Positions 1 through 11,289 are shown, counted from the stretch's first letter. The stretch: 64,000 bases of DNA from Pieris napi (GCF_905475465.1 NC_062239.1:7254001-7318000); one strand, 5' to 3'. Translations and numbers: made by a program. The notes: generated by a model from the letters alone, not told the origin.

Positions 1-61
1 CTTTAATTGAAGCGCTTCTGAAGGGATATACTAAGATATAGTACATTGGATGGCTGCTGTA

Positions 62-271
62 GTATCTGTTATACTTCTTTAGGCGCGTTAGGGAAAAATG
101 ATGAAAAGTAATTTTTTACGATGCGCGCGTACACCGTCACAAAAACCGACACCCTGAAGTAAGCTATAGTCAACATTTTAGTTTTTCTATTGTTGGTGTT
201 GTTTTTCTACAAACGTAGAATCAAATTTTGGAAAAGTTTTTATCTTGTTACGTCAAAGAAGTTTTAATTTC
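62..271 (-). mobile_element. Palindromic-end A-tract family, short copy
   Basis: Reverse-strand copy of the family described at 43656-44162. Its 3' end lies on the left (TTATACTTCTTTAGGCGCG near 69) and its 5' core on the right near 255-271. The interior, including a GTAAGCTATAGTCAACA-like stretch near 160-176, matches the element at 43656 closely but lacks about 290 bp present there. The 5' palindromic core has decayed (GAAGTTTTAATTTC). Non-coding. Confidence 0.6.
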
Positions 272-1095
272 TTTATTTTACAAAATAATATAATACAATC
301 ACACTATGTTACATTAGAAAACCGCTGTGGTTTATATTAATGTAACCATAGCAGTCTTATTTAGGAGCGCGACAAATGCATATAAAAGTAGTTTTTTAAT
401 TAAATGTTTATGTTGGTTGGCGTTAGGCAATCTAATAACTGATTGTGAGTTGTACATAAGTACACACACGTTTTTTTTTGTTCCAGAATGGGAAAGAAAT
501 GCGTTTCTTATTCCAATAGTTTAGTTACGATACTGCAGTATATAATATGGAATACGTAACATACCAAGAGTGTCGTTGTAAATTATCGAACACTCGTTTG
601 AACCACACGAGGTTAAGTCCTAGTTTATCGGCCATGAATTCGTATTAAAGCCTTTAATGCCTTCCATATGAGACTCGATGCGCATACAAAAGAATACTCA
701 ATAGAATTTAATATGGAAATGCGATATTTTTCATACGTTCAAGTCATTCAAATTTAAAAACCTAATACACCATGGCCTTACCAGGTACAATTTTTTTTTA
801 AATTATTTCTAATGAAGATGAAGGGGGATAACTCAACATTGTACATTGTACAGTGACATATTTAAAATAATGATTCTCCCGTTTCTACTACAACAAAACA
901 CCTAGCTATTTTTGTAAGAATAATGATTCAGGAGCTGCTACAACCCTAAAGGTCTTGTATATTCAGTATCATCGATTTTTAAAGGCACTTCTTTTTTCTC
1001 TTCCACGCGCCGTCATTTGTTTCAACGTTTCCTCGCAATGTTTATGCCCAACACATTACATGCACACGCAGACATATGAACACTATGATATTATA
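272..1095. other. AT-rich stretch without recognised feature
   Basis: Low-complexity AT-rich DNA. The short open frames here (for example 327-524 and 955-1152) have no recognisable domain and no splice or promoter context, and the second one runs into a Helitron. I see nothing else supportable. Confidence 0.5.
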
Positions 1096-1517
1096 CTAGC
1101 TGGCCTGGCGAACATCGTACCGCCTAACAGTCGATTCTTTATTTTTTTTTAATACTTATTCTGCTATTCGGGACACCGGTCTAGCTAGTAAGATTTAAAA
1201 AAATAAAGTTGATAATACAACAAATACATTATGTCAAAAAATAAAAGTTTACTTTCCCGGAACCCCTCCACTAACACTTGAACTTTATGATATGGTATTA
1301 AAGTTCAAATTGCCTTTAAATATTATTACGAATATTTTGTATGGGAATATAGAAAAGTGTTGTTTTTAGACTTTTTTACTCATTTTTTTTAATTTTCCGT
1401 AAAAACCATCCTCGTACTTCAAGGAATATTATAAAAAAAGAATCAGACAAATCGGTTAAGCCGTTTTCATGTTATGTCGTGACAATGGAAAATGGGTTTC
1501 ATTTTTATATTTATAGA
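1096..1517 (-). mobile_element. Non-autonomous Helitron, complete
   Basis: Read on the minus strand the element begins TCTATAAATATAAAAATG at 1517 and ends GGCCAGCTAG at 1096. It is flanked by A on the left and T on the right, the AT target typical of Helitrons, with no target duplication. A short GGCG/CGCC stem lies just inside the 3' end. Sequence is shared with the complete copy at 47241-47608. No Rep or helicase coding. Bases 1404-1517 also form the outermost part of the left palindrome arm. Confidence 0.8.
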
Positions 1518-2061
1518 TTACTAAATTAATTAAAAGTAAAAAAATAACATGTAAATATATTATATATGTGGTGTATATAGCGTATCGTACGACATGATCA
1601 AAGGTGACGGTTGTCTCTAGCAAAATTATGATTATTTCGAATAGTGTCGCTATTCTGTCGGCTGTTTCCAGTGCAATTTCCGCCGAGAGCTTTTAACTTA
1701 GTGCACGATGTAATAAAGCAAGAGGACGCATTCCGATGTCCCTGCTGACTGAACTGAAAATGTGGAAAAATTCAAGCGAATTTTACACTCTCTATTACTC
1801 TGTACTTGATATGTATCAAGTACTGAAGGTACACATGTACCTATGTAATTATAAATTATTTCTAGTACCAACTATTTTTGACTTATTAAAAAACCGTGTA
1901 ATTTCTCTTGTGTATGTTTAAGCATAGCTTATATATTTTGTTACAAACTATATTTTATTCATCACTAAACATAACAATCAAACATCCAGTATTAACAATT
2001 TTCATAGTAATAATAAAAATAATTAAAAATTAATATAAAGAAAATTTTAACAAATTTAAAG
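1518..2061. other. AT-rich part of left palindrome arm
   Basis: No gene seen. Contains a small perfect palindrome (CTTGATATGTATCAAG, 1806-1821). The 61-codon open frame at 1736-1921 appears mirrored at 4009-4194 only because of the palindrome and shows no known domain. Confidence 0.5.
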
Positions 2062-2190
2062 AGTTTGGTCCCTGTGGCATTGTACCTTTAACGCTGGCAG
2101 CATTTCCTCGCTGTATTGCGATTCGTTGAGCCAGGAAAGCACCAGCTCTGGGGTCACCGGTACTATCTACAAGACGCCAACTTAACTCTT
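2062..2190 (+). repeat. Interspersed repeat (GGTCCCTGTGGCA family)
   Basis: Begins with GGTCCCTGTGGCATTGTACC and contains an imperfect stem around CGATTCGTTGAGCCAGG. A mirror copy lies at 3740-3868 in the other palindrome arm, a diverged copy at 34208-34380 and a short fragment at 37577-37612. Class unknown. Confidence 0.65.
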
Positions 2191-2261
2191 TAAAAAGAGA
2201 AAAAACAAAAGTTACAAAATGCTAAATATTATTGATTATATTATTTGATCATATTTATTTC

Positions 2262-2452
2262 AATGACAAGTAGGTGATCAGCCTCTGTTCTATTCTATCC
2301 TACACATGTCGATGTTTTGATTTGAGATGCCGGTGTCCTCACGATGTCTTCCCTACGAAAGAGTGTTGTATGCGCACATAGAAAGTCAATTGGTTCTCAA
2401 CCAGGAATCGAAGCTACGACCTCGTGGATAAAAGTTGCACGATGAAGAACAC
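2262..2452 (-). mobile_element. tRNA-derived SINE, left palindrome arm
   Basis: Read on the minus strand it has a B-box-like CTTCGATTCCTGG, then the body with AAGACATCGTGAGGACACCGG and a tail segment TGATCACCTACTTG. Related copies occur at 3478-3668 (mirror), 8600-8790, 13278-13425 and 59380-59525. The A box is not clear in this copy, so tRNA ancestry rests on the B box and on the better tRNA-like heads of other copies. Confidence 0.6.
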
Positions 2453-2535
2453 GTTATATACATATTATTTTTCTATTCAAGTTGTAAATTTTTTACTTGA
2501 ATAATTCAAGACCTATGCGAAATTTTAATTAAAAT

Positions 2536-2950
2536 GTTCTTTTTTTCCTAAAATATTATAAGTAAAAATATTCCTTTTAATTTATCGCGGACCCGGGATA
2601 AATACGCAAAATATGTAAATTATGAATTCTGTACGTCACCACATTTCATAGCGGACAATGCATGTTTTTCATAAAATATAACTTTCTTGTTACAATGGCG
2701 ACGAGCTTAGGAAGTAAGTAATATATGGTATGCCTTTGTGAGCTAACAACAGAGCTCTTACTCTGTAACTTCCAAGCAGTTGACAGCGATGCCAATCCGA
2801 ATAATGAGATATTGTTCCGCGCGACCCCAAAGTTGCGACATCTGCCCTGCGATTCTGTAACTCACTTCACGAACTCACACAGCGGTTTTCGCATCGGCGG
2901 TCGCTCTCAAATCAGTCGTGAAGCAGTCATTTTATGATTTGGCATTCTGA
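2536..2950 (+). repeat. Inner palindrome arm, also duplicated at 4560
   Basis: This block occurs in direct orientation again at 4560-4974 (offset 2024) and inverted at 2980-3394. It starts near GTTCTTTTTTTCCTAAAATA, has a short ATG GCG ACG AGC frame followed by GTAAGT near 2695-2719, and a 70-codon open frame (2725-2937) that enters the MITE. Residues AVDSDANPN in that frame resemble the A-x-D-x-D-x-G-x-N calcium motif of cadherin repeats, but nine residues are too few for an assignment. Probably not a gene. Confidence 0.5.
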
Positions 2951-3086
2951 TAAACAATAAACTACAAGCTCCCACCTTTTCAGAATGCCAAATCATAAAA
3001 TGACTGCTTCACGACTGATTTGAGAGCGACCGCCGATGCGAAAACCGCTGTGTGAGTTCGTGAAGTGAGTTACAGAATCGCAGGGC
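2844..3086. mobile_element. Foldback MITE at the palindrome centre
   Basis: Long-armed hairpin element starting GCCCTGCGATTCTGTAACTC and ending with its complement. Arms of about 107 nt surround a 29-nt loop containing ACAATAAACTACAAGCTCCC. Other copies: 4868-5110, 17395-17528 (short), 41816-41953 (left arm and loop), 45038-45183 (loop and right arm) and 59577-59756. No coding capacity. Target duplications cannot be read here because the flanks are themselves palindromic. Confidence 0.8.
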
Positions 3087-3477
3087 AGATGTCGCAACTT
3101 TGGGGTCGCGCGGAACAATATCTCATTATTCGGATTGGCATCGCTGTCAACTGCTTGGAAGTTACAGAGTAAGAGCTCTGTTGTTAGCTCACAAAGGCAT
3201 ACCATATATTACTTACTTCCTAAGCTCGTCGCCATTGTAACAAGAAAGTTATATTTTATGAAAAACATGCATTGTCCGCTATGAAATGTGGTGACGTACA
3301 GAATTCATAATTTACATATTTTGCGTATTTATCCCGGGTCCGCGATAAATTAAAAGGAATATTTTTACTTATAATATTTTAGGAAAAAAAGAACATTTTA
3401 ATTAAAATTTCGCATAGGTCTTGAATTATTCAAGTAAAAAATTTACAACTTGAATAGAAAAATAATATGTATATAAC

Positions 3478-3668
3478 GTGTTCTTCATCGTGCAACTTTT
3501 ATCCACGAGGTCGTAGCTTCGATTCCTGGTTGAGAACCAATTGACTTTCTATGTGCGCATACAACACTCTTTCGTAGGGAAGACATCGTGAGGACACCGG
3601 CATCTCAAATCAAAACATCGACATGTGTAGGATAGAATAGAACAGAGGCTGATCACCTACTTGTCATT
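3478..3668 (+). mobile_element. tRNA-derived SINE, right palindrome arm
   Basis: Exact mirror of 2262-2452. It is not an independent insertion but part of the palindrome. Confidence 0.6.
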
Positions 3669-3739
3669 GAAATAAATATGATCAAATAATATAATCAATA
3701 ATATTTAGCATTTTGTAACTTTTGTTTTTTCTCTTTTTA

Positions 3740-3868
3740 AAGAGTTAAGTTGGCGTCTTGTAGATAGTACCGGTGACCCCAGAGCTGGTGCTTTCCTGGC
3801 TCAACGAATCGCAATACAGCGAGGAAATGCTGCCAGCGTTAAAGGTACAATGCCACAGGGACCAAACT
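3740..3868 (-). repeat. GGTCCCTGTGGCA repeat, mirror copy
   Basis: Mirror of 2062-2190 within the palindrome. The rest of this arm (3869-4412) is AT-rich with nothing recognisable. Confidence 0.65.
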
Positions 3869-4412
3869 CTTTAAATTTGTTAAAATTTTCTTTATATTAA
3901 TTTTTAATTATTTTTATTATTACTATGAAAATTGTTAATACTGGATGTTTGATTGTTATGTTTAGTGATGAATAAAATATAGTTTGTAACAAAATATATA
4001 AGCTATGCTTAAACATACACAAGAGAAATTACACGGTTTTTTAATAAGTCAAAAATAGTTGGTACTAGAAATAATTTATAATTACATAGGTACATGTGTA
4101 CCTTCAGTACTTGATACATATCAAGTACAGAGTAATAGAGAGTGTAAAATTCGCTTGAATTTTTCCACATTTTCAGTTCAGTCAGCAGGGACATCGGAAT
4201 GCGTCCTCTTGCTTTATTACATCGTGCACTAAGTTAAAAGCTCTCGGCGGAAATTGCACTGGAAACAGCCGACAGAATAGCGACACTATTCGAAATAATC
4301 ATAATTTTGCTAGAGACAACCGTCACCTTTGATCATGTCGTACGATACGCTATATACACCACATATATAATATATTTACATGTTATTTTTTTACTTTTAA
4401 TTAATTTAGTAA

Positions 4413-4559
4413 TCTATAAATATAAAAATGAAACCCATTTTCCATTGTCACGACATAACATGAAAACGGCTTAACCGATTTGTCTGATTCTTTTTTTATA
4501 ATATTCCTTGAAGTACGAGGATGGTTCTTACGGAGAGAAAATATAAAAAATTGAGTAAA
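4413..4559 (+). mobile_element. Helitron 5' fragment at palindrome edge
   Basis: Starts TCTATAAATATAAAAATG after an A. To 4526 it is the mirror of 1404-1517; from 4527 to about 4559 it is still Helitron sequence but diverged from the left arm. It stops where the third copy of the central block begins (4560). The arm boundary therefore lies inside Helitron homology. Confidence 0.7.
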
Positions 4560-5158
4560 GTTCTTTTTTTCCTAAAATATTATAAGTAAAAATATTCCTT
4601 TTAATTTATCGCGGACCCGGGATAAATACGCAAAATATGTAAATTATGAATTCTGTACGTCACCACATTTCATAGCGGACAATGCATGTTTTTCATAAAA
4701 TATAACTTTCTTGTTACAATGGCGACGAGCTTAGGAAGTAAGTAATATATGGTATGCCTTTGTGAGCTAACAACAGAGCTCTTACTCTGTAACTTCCAAG
4801 CAGTTGACAGCGATGCCAATCCGAATAATGAGATATTGTTCCGCGCGACCCCAAAGTTGCGACATCTGCCCTGCGATTCTGTAACTCACTTCACGAACTC
4901 ACACAGCGGTTTTCGCATCGGCGGTCGCTCTCAAATCAGTCGTGAAGCAGTCATTTTATGATTTGGCATTCTGATAAACAATAAACTACAAGCTCCCACC
5001 TTTTCAGAATGCCAAATCATAAAATGACTGCTTCACGACTGATTTGAGAGCGACCGCCGATGCGAAAACCGCTGTGTGAGTTCATGAAGTGAGTTACAGA
5101 ATCGCAGGGTAGCGCTATCTCGGGATCAGTATGGCTGTCAATGTGGAAGTTACAGAGT
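4560..5158 (+). repeat. Third copy of palindrome core, diverged right arm
   Basis: Matches 2536-3085 at a constant offset of 2024 through the whole left arm, the loop and the MITE right arm. After the CGCAGGG at 5105-5109 it follows the right arm only loosely, with an internal deletion of roughly 50 bp, and ends near GGAAGTTACAGAGTAA. Its own two arms differ (TTCATGAAG against CTTCACGAA), so here the inverted repeat has aged, unlike the palindrome at 1404-4526. Confidence 0.8.
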
Positions 5159-5339
5159 AAAGCTGCTGGAATCAGAGTCGTTCATCAATAGTTTAGCTAC
5201 AAAGCCATTTTGGACACTCAAAAACAAAATAATACTCGATAAGAAGCATCCTTCGTGTTGTTTGAGTCCCCTTAAAATATTTTCACTTTTTAATCTTCGT
5301 CTATCATCTAAAATTAACCTTATAGGAACGCCATACCCC

Positions 5340-5907
5340 GTATATGTATGTTTATTTAGGATCAAGCAACCAGAGAGTATGTGACGGGGAATTCTCTAGA
5401 CAAACTAAGCTAAATATAAGCAGAAACGTGTCAAATACCTCTAAGAGGAGGCTTGTCAAAACTTTGGTAATTTTTGAACGAGTCCTGGTCGATTCGTGCT
5501 GCAGAATGAGAAAAGATAGAGACATTCGAAATCTGTTGGTGGAGGAGAATGTTGCAAATACGATGGCCTGCAAAAAGAATCAAAATGGACATTTTGTAAC
5601 TGTGACTGTCAATGATCACCACAAGACTGTCAACTATTATTTACAAACGGGTGCTTAGCTTCTTTGGACATATTGCCTAGAGAGAACCGGATAGTGTCGG
5701 CAAACTGGTAATGTAGGGAGGAGTGATGACAGGAGAAGTCGGGGTCGATTGCCTACGCATGATCAAATTAAGACAATTATAGGTATCAAAATCGCTAATG
5801 CCCTGAGACAAGCTGATAATACAATGACGTGGAGGCAGCAAGTCGATGTTTCGGTTAGGCTTCTCAAAACAGGCACGACCTTCAGTTATACCTACGAAGA
5901 AGAATAA
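5340..5907 (+). pseudogene. LINE ORF2 C-terminal remnant
   Basis: A decayed 3' end of a non-LTR retrotransposon ORF2, downstream of the reverse transcriptase core. A YLGS segment opens the frame near 5347. FFGHIA occurs near 5658-5675. A continuous frame from 5731 to the stop at 5905 reads RRSRGRLP, then an alpha-helical segment with TWRQQVD. The FGHI(A) and R-RGRPxT signatures are usual in the C-terminal tail of insect endonuclease/reverse-transcriptase ORFs. Stops and frame changes near 5676-5730 show it is dead. The clade cannot be told. Confidence 0.6.
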
Positions 5908-6683
5908 GACCCGTATATAGTATAATTCATATTGGAGTCGATTCTAATGTTATTCAAAGGAACTTATGTTATTTTTTACTAAAAGTTTCACTTATAACAC
6001 CTATATTTATTATTAATTGTGGGTACATTGTTAATTTATTACATACCATATTTTATTGTAACATAGTAAGACGTAGGTACGGAGTTCTGGGGACTCGTCT
6101 CCTAATGAGGGGGCGCGGTCATTTCGCGCTCATTTCAATGCAAATTTCGGGGTTTTCACGATATTTTGAGTGCTATGCAAATAACTCTGGAAGATTTTGA
6201 TTAAAATTTAATTTGATAAAGTTCAGGTTATAGTATTAGACATTGTCCCATTGTCATATAATGACGTCACAAATGTCTGTGATTCACCCCTTACTGTCTA
6301 TAGTATTTAGTGACTAAGTAATACGGCAATAATTATTTAAAAATCAAGAGCACTGCTGAAAATAATACAAATTTTGCGCGCGCATATGTTTTTTATTTAT
6401 ACATAAAGCCTAGATCGTAATGTTCAATAATGTTATGCAGAGACAATTTATAAAAATTTACATAAAAGGGAAATACTAATTTATTTGATTAAATAATACA
6501 CAAAAAAATAAATACAACCACAATCACTTTGATAAAAAATGGGCTCAACTCAGCTTTAAGTTGCTGTCACCAGCAACACTGATTTTCACTGACCCATACT
6601 ACTATACTGTCTTATGACCCATACTACTTATATACCATACTGTCTTGGATTGACAGATATACTAAATAAATATCAATAAAAAA
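5908..6683. other. AT-rich stretch, nothing recognised
   Basis: A slightly GC-richer patch at 6070-6140 has no ORF. CCATACTACTATACTGTCTTATGACC-type sequence is locally duplicated near 6593-6645. No gene seen. Confidence 0.45.
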
Positions 6684-6935
6684 GTGAGTGCGTACTAAGT
6701 ACACATGTTAGAAGTGAAACTTCTTTGTAAATTAATTATTACTAAGGGAAAAGCCCCAATAGATGATCATGTATATGATCACTCCATGTATTTGTTTATC
6801 TATATTCACACTGTTTACACAACGTATATGTGCTAATGATAATTCCCTTTTCTTCAAAAAACGCTGCAGATCTTCGTGACGCTAATAATATTTAGTAAAA
6901 AAATTACCCTCATGCGCCTAAAGAAGTTTAACTTC
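6684..6935 (+). mobile_element. Palindromic-end A-tract family copy
   Basis: Short complete-looking copy. The 5' end is GTGAGTGCGTAC with a GTACTAAGTAC hairpin, then core GAAGTGAAACTTC (about 6712). The 3' end is GCGCCTAAAGAAGTTTAACTTC (6914-6935). An A-run precedes it, as with the other copies. Confidence 0.6.
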
Positions 6936-8599
6936 AAGAATAAAAATAAAAGGATTAAAAATAGAAATAGACAACTACATAATAATCTATGGAACATTTA
7001 TTATAACAACCGCTTTACCTCGGTACTAATACTTTGAAAAATAGCATTTTCAGTTCCTAATAATCATGGGTCCGACAGACCCCTTTCAACTGGATTTATA
7101 TTAAATTCCTTGCTAGCAATTTGTCGAAACAATCTCATGGGATGGCTCGCCGCGATTTTATTATCCTTTCACATTCTTTCACTAGTATTTTCTTGATAAT
7201 ACGGAGTAAGTTATAACTATTGAAAAAGTAAAAGTTATACTACGGCTTTTGGAATTAGAATTAGCACCTTGAGTAGAGCCGGTAGATAGGTATTGAACTG
7301 AATACTCCTTTCACCAAAACTGACCGATATCCAGATTGAGCATTCTGATAAACGAGGTAAGTTGCTTCCCTCACACTTTGAAATAAATTTCCCTATGGTT
7401 TTTATAAGTTATGAATTGATATATTCCTCTTCGAGGTTCTTATGTTTGCCTATAAGTGCTTGTCACAATCTTGTATTTTATTTGTAAATAAAATAAATAA
7501 ATGAAATATTGTAAATAAATAAATGATCTATTTTTGGGACAAAAATATATTTAAACTGAATGCGAAACTTAAGAAAATTGCTAGTATTGGCCCTGTGGCT
7601 TCAGCGTGCGACGAAGACGAAGTTTTTTTTTCTGAACACGTTTTATATCTGAAGTTTATGAATTAGACCGTCATGTACGGTTGAATTACGGTACACGATG
7701 TTAAAGGTGACCACAGAGTCCATACATTTCACATAAACTGCAACAATGTATCTAATATACCCTTAAAACACTGTTAATTTTAGTTTAACAACTAAAGTCA
7801 TAAAACCTAGGCCGTTACACTGCTTACGTTATATGGGGACAAAAAGTCCACAACTTAAATTAGATAATAGAATAACTGAACATCCACGCCGGACGTAAAG
7901 GTGTTTAGATGTAAGACCTCACACACACGATAATAATATAAATAACGAAAATATTCGGAATATCTAAAAACAATATTTATTTAGTAGCCTGCATGTACTA
8001 ATTTAAGCGAACATTAAAAACCTTTATTCAAAAGTTTTTGCAGTATATTACTCAATTATAATTTTCTAGCGAGCAAGCAGCCTCACACGGGTATAATATC
8101 AAAGAGGTTTTAATAAAGTCTTAATACAACCTTTTTTGTTTTTAACTTTTTGTTAGTGAGCTTCCTTTTAAAAGTCTTCTTGATAATTTGTGTACATATT
8201 TAGAGTCTTTACCTGATGCGATAGATACCATTTTAATCATAATCAAAAGTATTAAACGATGTATTCAATAGCGAAGACGTTTAACCAAAAGTCTTTTTAA
8301 CTTATATAGTTGGTGACTGGTGCCACTTGATTTTACATATAACAAGCTGAACCCTTTGTTCAGATTTCATTTGAACGTTGGTTAACCGCTGACACAGCTG
8401 CCGCGGTTGTCCCAAATTTTTATGTAATAATACATTATTTATTTCTGATTGTATCTATAGTTAGTAACAATTCAGTATTAGGTTTGTATTAGTTAGTAAA
8501 AAAACAAAAGAACTCATATATTGGGGCATGGACAGCGTATGATTTATAGCACGCGACACATCAATATAATATAACAATAATACAGTTAAAGCATATAGG
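6936..8599. other. AT-rich stretch, nothing recognised
   Basis: No domain, repeat family or RNA gene recognised. TAAATAAATAAATG-like low complexity occurs at 7482-7525. Confidence 0.45.
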
Positions 8600-8790
8600 T
8601 GTAAGTAGTATTCCTTGCATCTGTGAGCATTTAACATTTGCTCGAACGGTGAAGGAAAACATCGTGAGGAAACCGACATGTCTTAGACCCAAAAAGTCGA
8701 CGGTGTGTGTTAGGCACTGGAGGCCTAACCTACTTGCCTATTAGATTTAAAAATGATCATGAAACAGATTCAGAAATCTGAGGTTAATAC
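8600..8790 (+). mobile_element. SINE body, 5'-truncated
   Basis: Contains GCTCGAACGGTGAAGG, then AAAACATCGTGAGGAAACCG, CCAAAAAGTCGACGG, and a tail with ATGATCATGAAACAGATTC. It matches the body of the SINE in the palindrome arms but lacks the tRNA head. Non-coding. Confidence 0.65.
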
Positions 8791-9584
8791 CTTTGAGCTT
8801 TGAGAATAACCCACCACCTTGAACCTCTGATTCTACCTGTAGGACTTCGTCCGTTACCTTAGATCTCTTGGTGTAGACATCCCGTACTTATTTATATATC
8901 CACTACTTATGTGTTAGCGTACAGATAGGGCTCTAAGTTTGATAGTGACATTTCCCTTTATTTAGCTATCTAATGCACAATTTCATAGACCACTGGCTGG
9001 CAAGTTGTACATACCCTTGGCAAGACCAAGTCTTATATTTATCCTTAGTAGTAAAATAGTTGAACATCCTTCAGCACTAACAGATACTTTACAAACAATG
9101 TTTTCATTCAGAGACTTAGCATTAGGCTAGCATTGCTGCACTTCCATATTACATTAATATAAAAAAATGTATGCGCCATGTCTTACGGGCGTGTGAGTGT
9201 CGTGTACAGATTACGGCGAAGGTTTTACGCCCCGCTTAATATTACCGTATAAATTGTAGCTCCGACAAGCCCGGATTATGTTCTATTTAATATTGACCCT
9301 TACAAAATTCTATTAGATTGGGCTAATAGGAAAAAAGTACATAAAGTAAAAAGTTTCGTTTTATGTGGTTTTAAAATAAGAACATACTCCTCTTTAAGGC
9401 CGGCAGCACACCTTCTATCAGTATCCATGAGGTAGCTATATATTTTATGGCTGATCCGGCCAAAAAAGCAATTGATTGATTGTAAAAAATATAATTACTA
9501 AGAAACAAGACTAAACGTGCTCCTGTGTGTAAAAAAACGTATTGGATTATGCGAGTGATTATTCGCGAGTGATACCACCCTATA
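8791..9584. other. No recognised feature
   Basis: AT-rich. A somewhat GC-richer block near 9175-9290 shows no ORF. Nothing supportable. Confidence 0.4.
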
Positions 9585-9703
9585 TTTTCACAATTTTGAA
9601 AATTTAGGGGCGAAAATTTTATTAAACCCTTATTTTTATTGAACTAAAAAAATGTTTCCTACAAAAATATACATGGCAAAACGACGTTTGCCGGGTCAGC
9701 TCG
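9585..9703 (+). mobile_element. Helitron 3' end with mutated terminus
   Basis: Ends with ACGTTTGCCGGGTCAGCTCG, where active members end GTCAGCTAG (compare 20649 and 50430). The CTAG has become CTCG. The 5' end is not identifiable. Followed by a (TA)n run at 9708-9730. Confidence 0.6.
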
Positions 9704-10373
9704 TATATAAATATATATATATATATATAACTGTAATAACCTTTAAACTGTAGAAAAATCAAAAGTTACGACGCACGAGCCAAAATTGTGATTACGTTCC
9801 AAATTTAAAAACCATTATTTTAAACTCGTGTAACCTTTGTGGCCGACGGCACCTAAATAGGTAGCTGGGTTCAAAAAAGGAGTTTGCGAGTTTTATTCAG
9901 TGTAAGTTAGAAAAGGTGTCGAGTGTGAAATGCAATTTACTTATAATTTCAGACTTTGCCACGTCTAGTTTAAGCGAAATTATTTCTACTAAGAATAAAT
10001 GTACTGGTATAGCAGAAATGTATGAAGATATTGTACTTTATCTTTAATTAATACATACAGAATGCTTTTTCTCTGCCCTACCCTACCCTTCTGTGCTCGA
10101 CTCACGGATTTTTGGGTCTCAACATCCTTGATTTTTTATGACAATTCCAGATTAAAGATAAAAAATAAATAAATAGAACACAAGAACAGAGTGTCTTCCC
10201 TTTAAAAGAGAGTATACTTACTCTCTCTAATAGTAACACTACTGTGTTATTATTGTTACTTATTAGTCTTAAGTTAGTCTAAATCGTAATGTTCCATGAT
10301 GTTTTAGTAAAGACACATGTATAAAAAAAAAAAAAAAGTATTGAACAATTTTCCAATAATCATACATATTTGA
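9704..10373. other. No recognised feature
   Basis: AT-rich, with a (TA)n microsatellite at its start and an A-run at 10324-10337. No gene seen. Confidence 0.4.
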
Positions 10374-10631
10374 CGACTCATTGGTCTAGTGGTTAGTACC
10401 CCTGACTGCGAATCCATGGGTCCCGGGTTCGATCCCCGGCTGAGGCGAACATCGATGTGATGAGCATTTGGTGTTGTTCTTAGGTCTTGGGTGTTTAAAT
10501 ATGTATTTACATGTATATCTATCTATAATATGTATGTATATCCGTTGCCTAGTACCCATAACACAAGCTTCACCAGCTTAGCATGGGACTAGGTCAATTG
10601 GTGTGAATTGTCTTTAAAAAAAAAAAAAAAA
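10374..10631 (+). mobile_element. tRNA-derived SINE with poly(A) tail
   Basis: The head (about 10374-10447) has a polymerase III A box TGGTCTAGTGG (10382-10392) and B box GGTTCGATCCC (10426-10436). It is followed by a body of about 170 bp unlike any tRNA and an A-run at 10616-10631. Head, body and tail are those of a full-length SINE rather than a tRNA gene. Transcription would start just upstream of the A box. The parent tRNA isotype is not clear, because the anticodon arm does not pair well. Confidence 0.8.
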
Positions 10632-11289
10632 GTTTTACATCCATAAATAAATCTGTAACAATATACAACTTCATTACAAACAAAATACTTCCCTATTTCC
10701 ACTATTAAAATCCTAAAATCCGATACGATTGTAAATTGCGTACAATAAAAAAGTTTTTCACCAGACATCGAGTTTAGCGGGAAAGTTTTCTCTTTAAACT
10801 CGAAAGCCATGTTTTTAATTTCCGAACGAGTGAGCACGTGGCGTGGAAGCGCCTAAACAAACGATACACACTTGTCGTGGCAATTTGCTACAAAATCTTA
10901 GGCTAAAACTTTTAAGAGTAGGTATACTATTAAATAGGATTTTTTATAATATACTGCGTGGACTTTGGCAGGATTTTTGCCACTTCTTTAATAATGAAAT
11001 TCTAATTTCTGATTAGATATAATGTTTATAGAACTTTATTTCTCATTACAAAAAGAATGTATTTTATTTACATGAGAAACTTAATATGTGTATACAGCCG
11101 TCCCAATTTTAGTCTACAAGGCTCGTTCTGATATGTTTCATTTTGAATTGGTTTAACGCGCTAATATTACGAATTTTGGACGGTAATTGATTATATAAAT
11201 TAGGTATATAAAACATCATTAAAACAAAACGTTAACGCTAATAATGTAAACTTTGTTTAATGTTATTTTGACATTGTATAATGGTCTAC
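10632..11289. other. No recognised feature
   Basis: AT-rich. The 82-codon minus-strand frame at 10589-10837 runs through the SINE poly(A) (a poly-F stretch when translated) and is spurious. Confidence 0.45.

Larger units (their letters stand above)
1404..4526. repeat. Large palindrome, about 1.55 kb arms
   Basis: Bases x and 5930-x are complementary at every place sampled from 1404/4526 to 2950/2980, so the arms hold no net indel. The unpaired loop is 29 nt (2951-2979). Each arm carries, from outside inward, the 5' end of a Helitron, an AT-rich block, a repeat beginning GGTCCCTGTGGCA, a tRNA-derived SINE and half of a foldback MITE. Beyond 1404 and 4526 the two sides stay related but diverged, because both lie in Helitron sequence. 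Identical arms mean either very recent formation, arm-to-arm gene conversion, or an assembly or library artefact. Confidence 0.9.

Noticed and set aside
5150..5573. Minus-strand genes opposite the LINE remnant
   Set aside because: They are antisense shadows of the decayed plus-strand LINE sequence, without domains.
10374..10447. Functional tRNA gene
   Set aside because: A and B boxes are good, but the acceptor and anticodon arms do not pair properly, and a SINE body with poly(A) follows directly.
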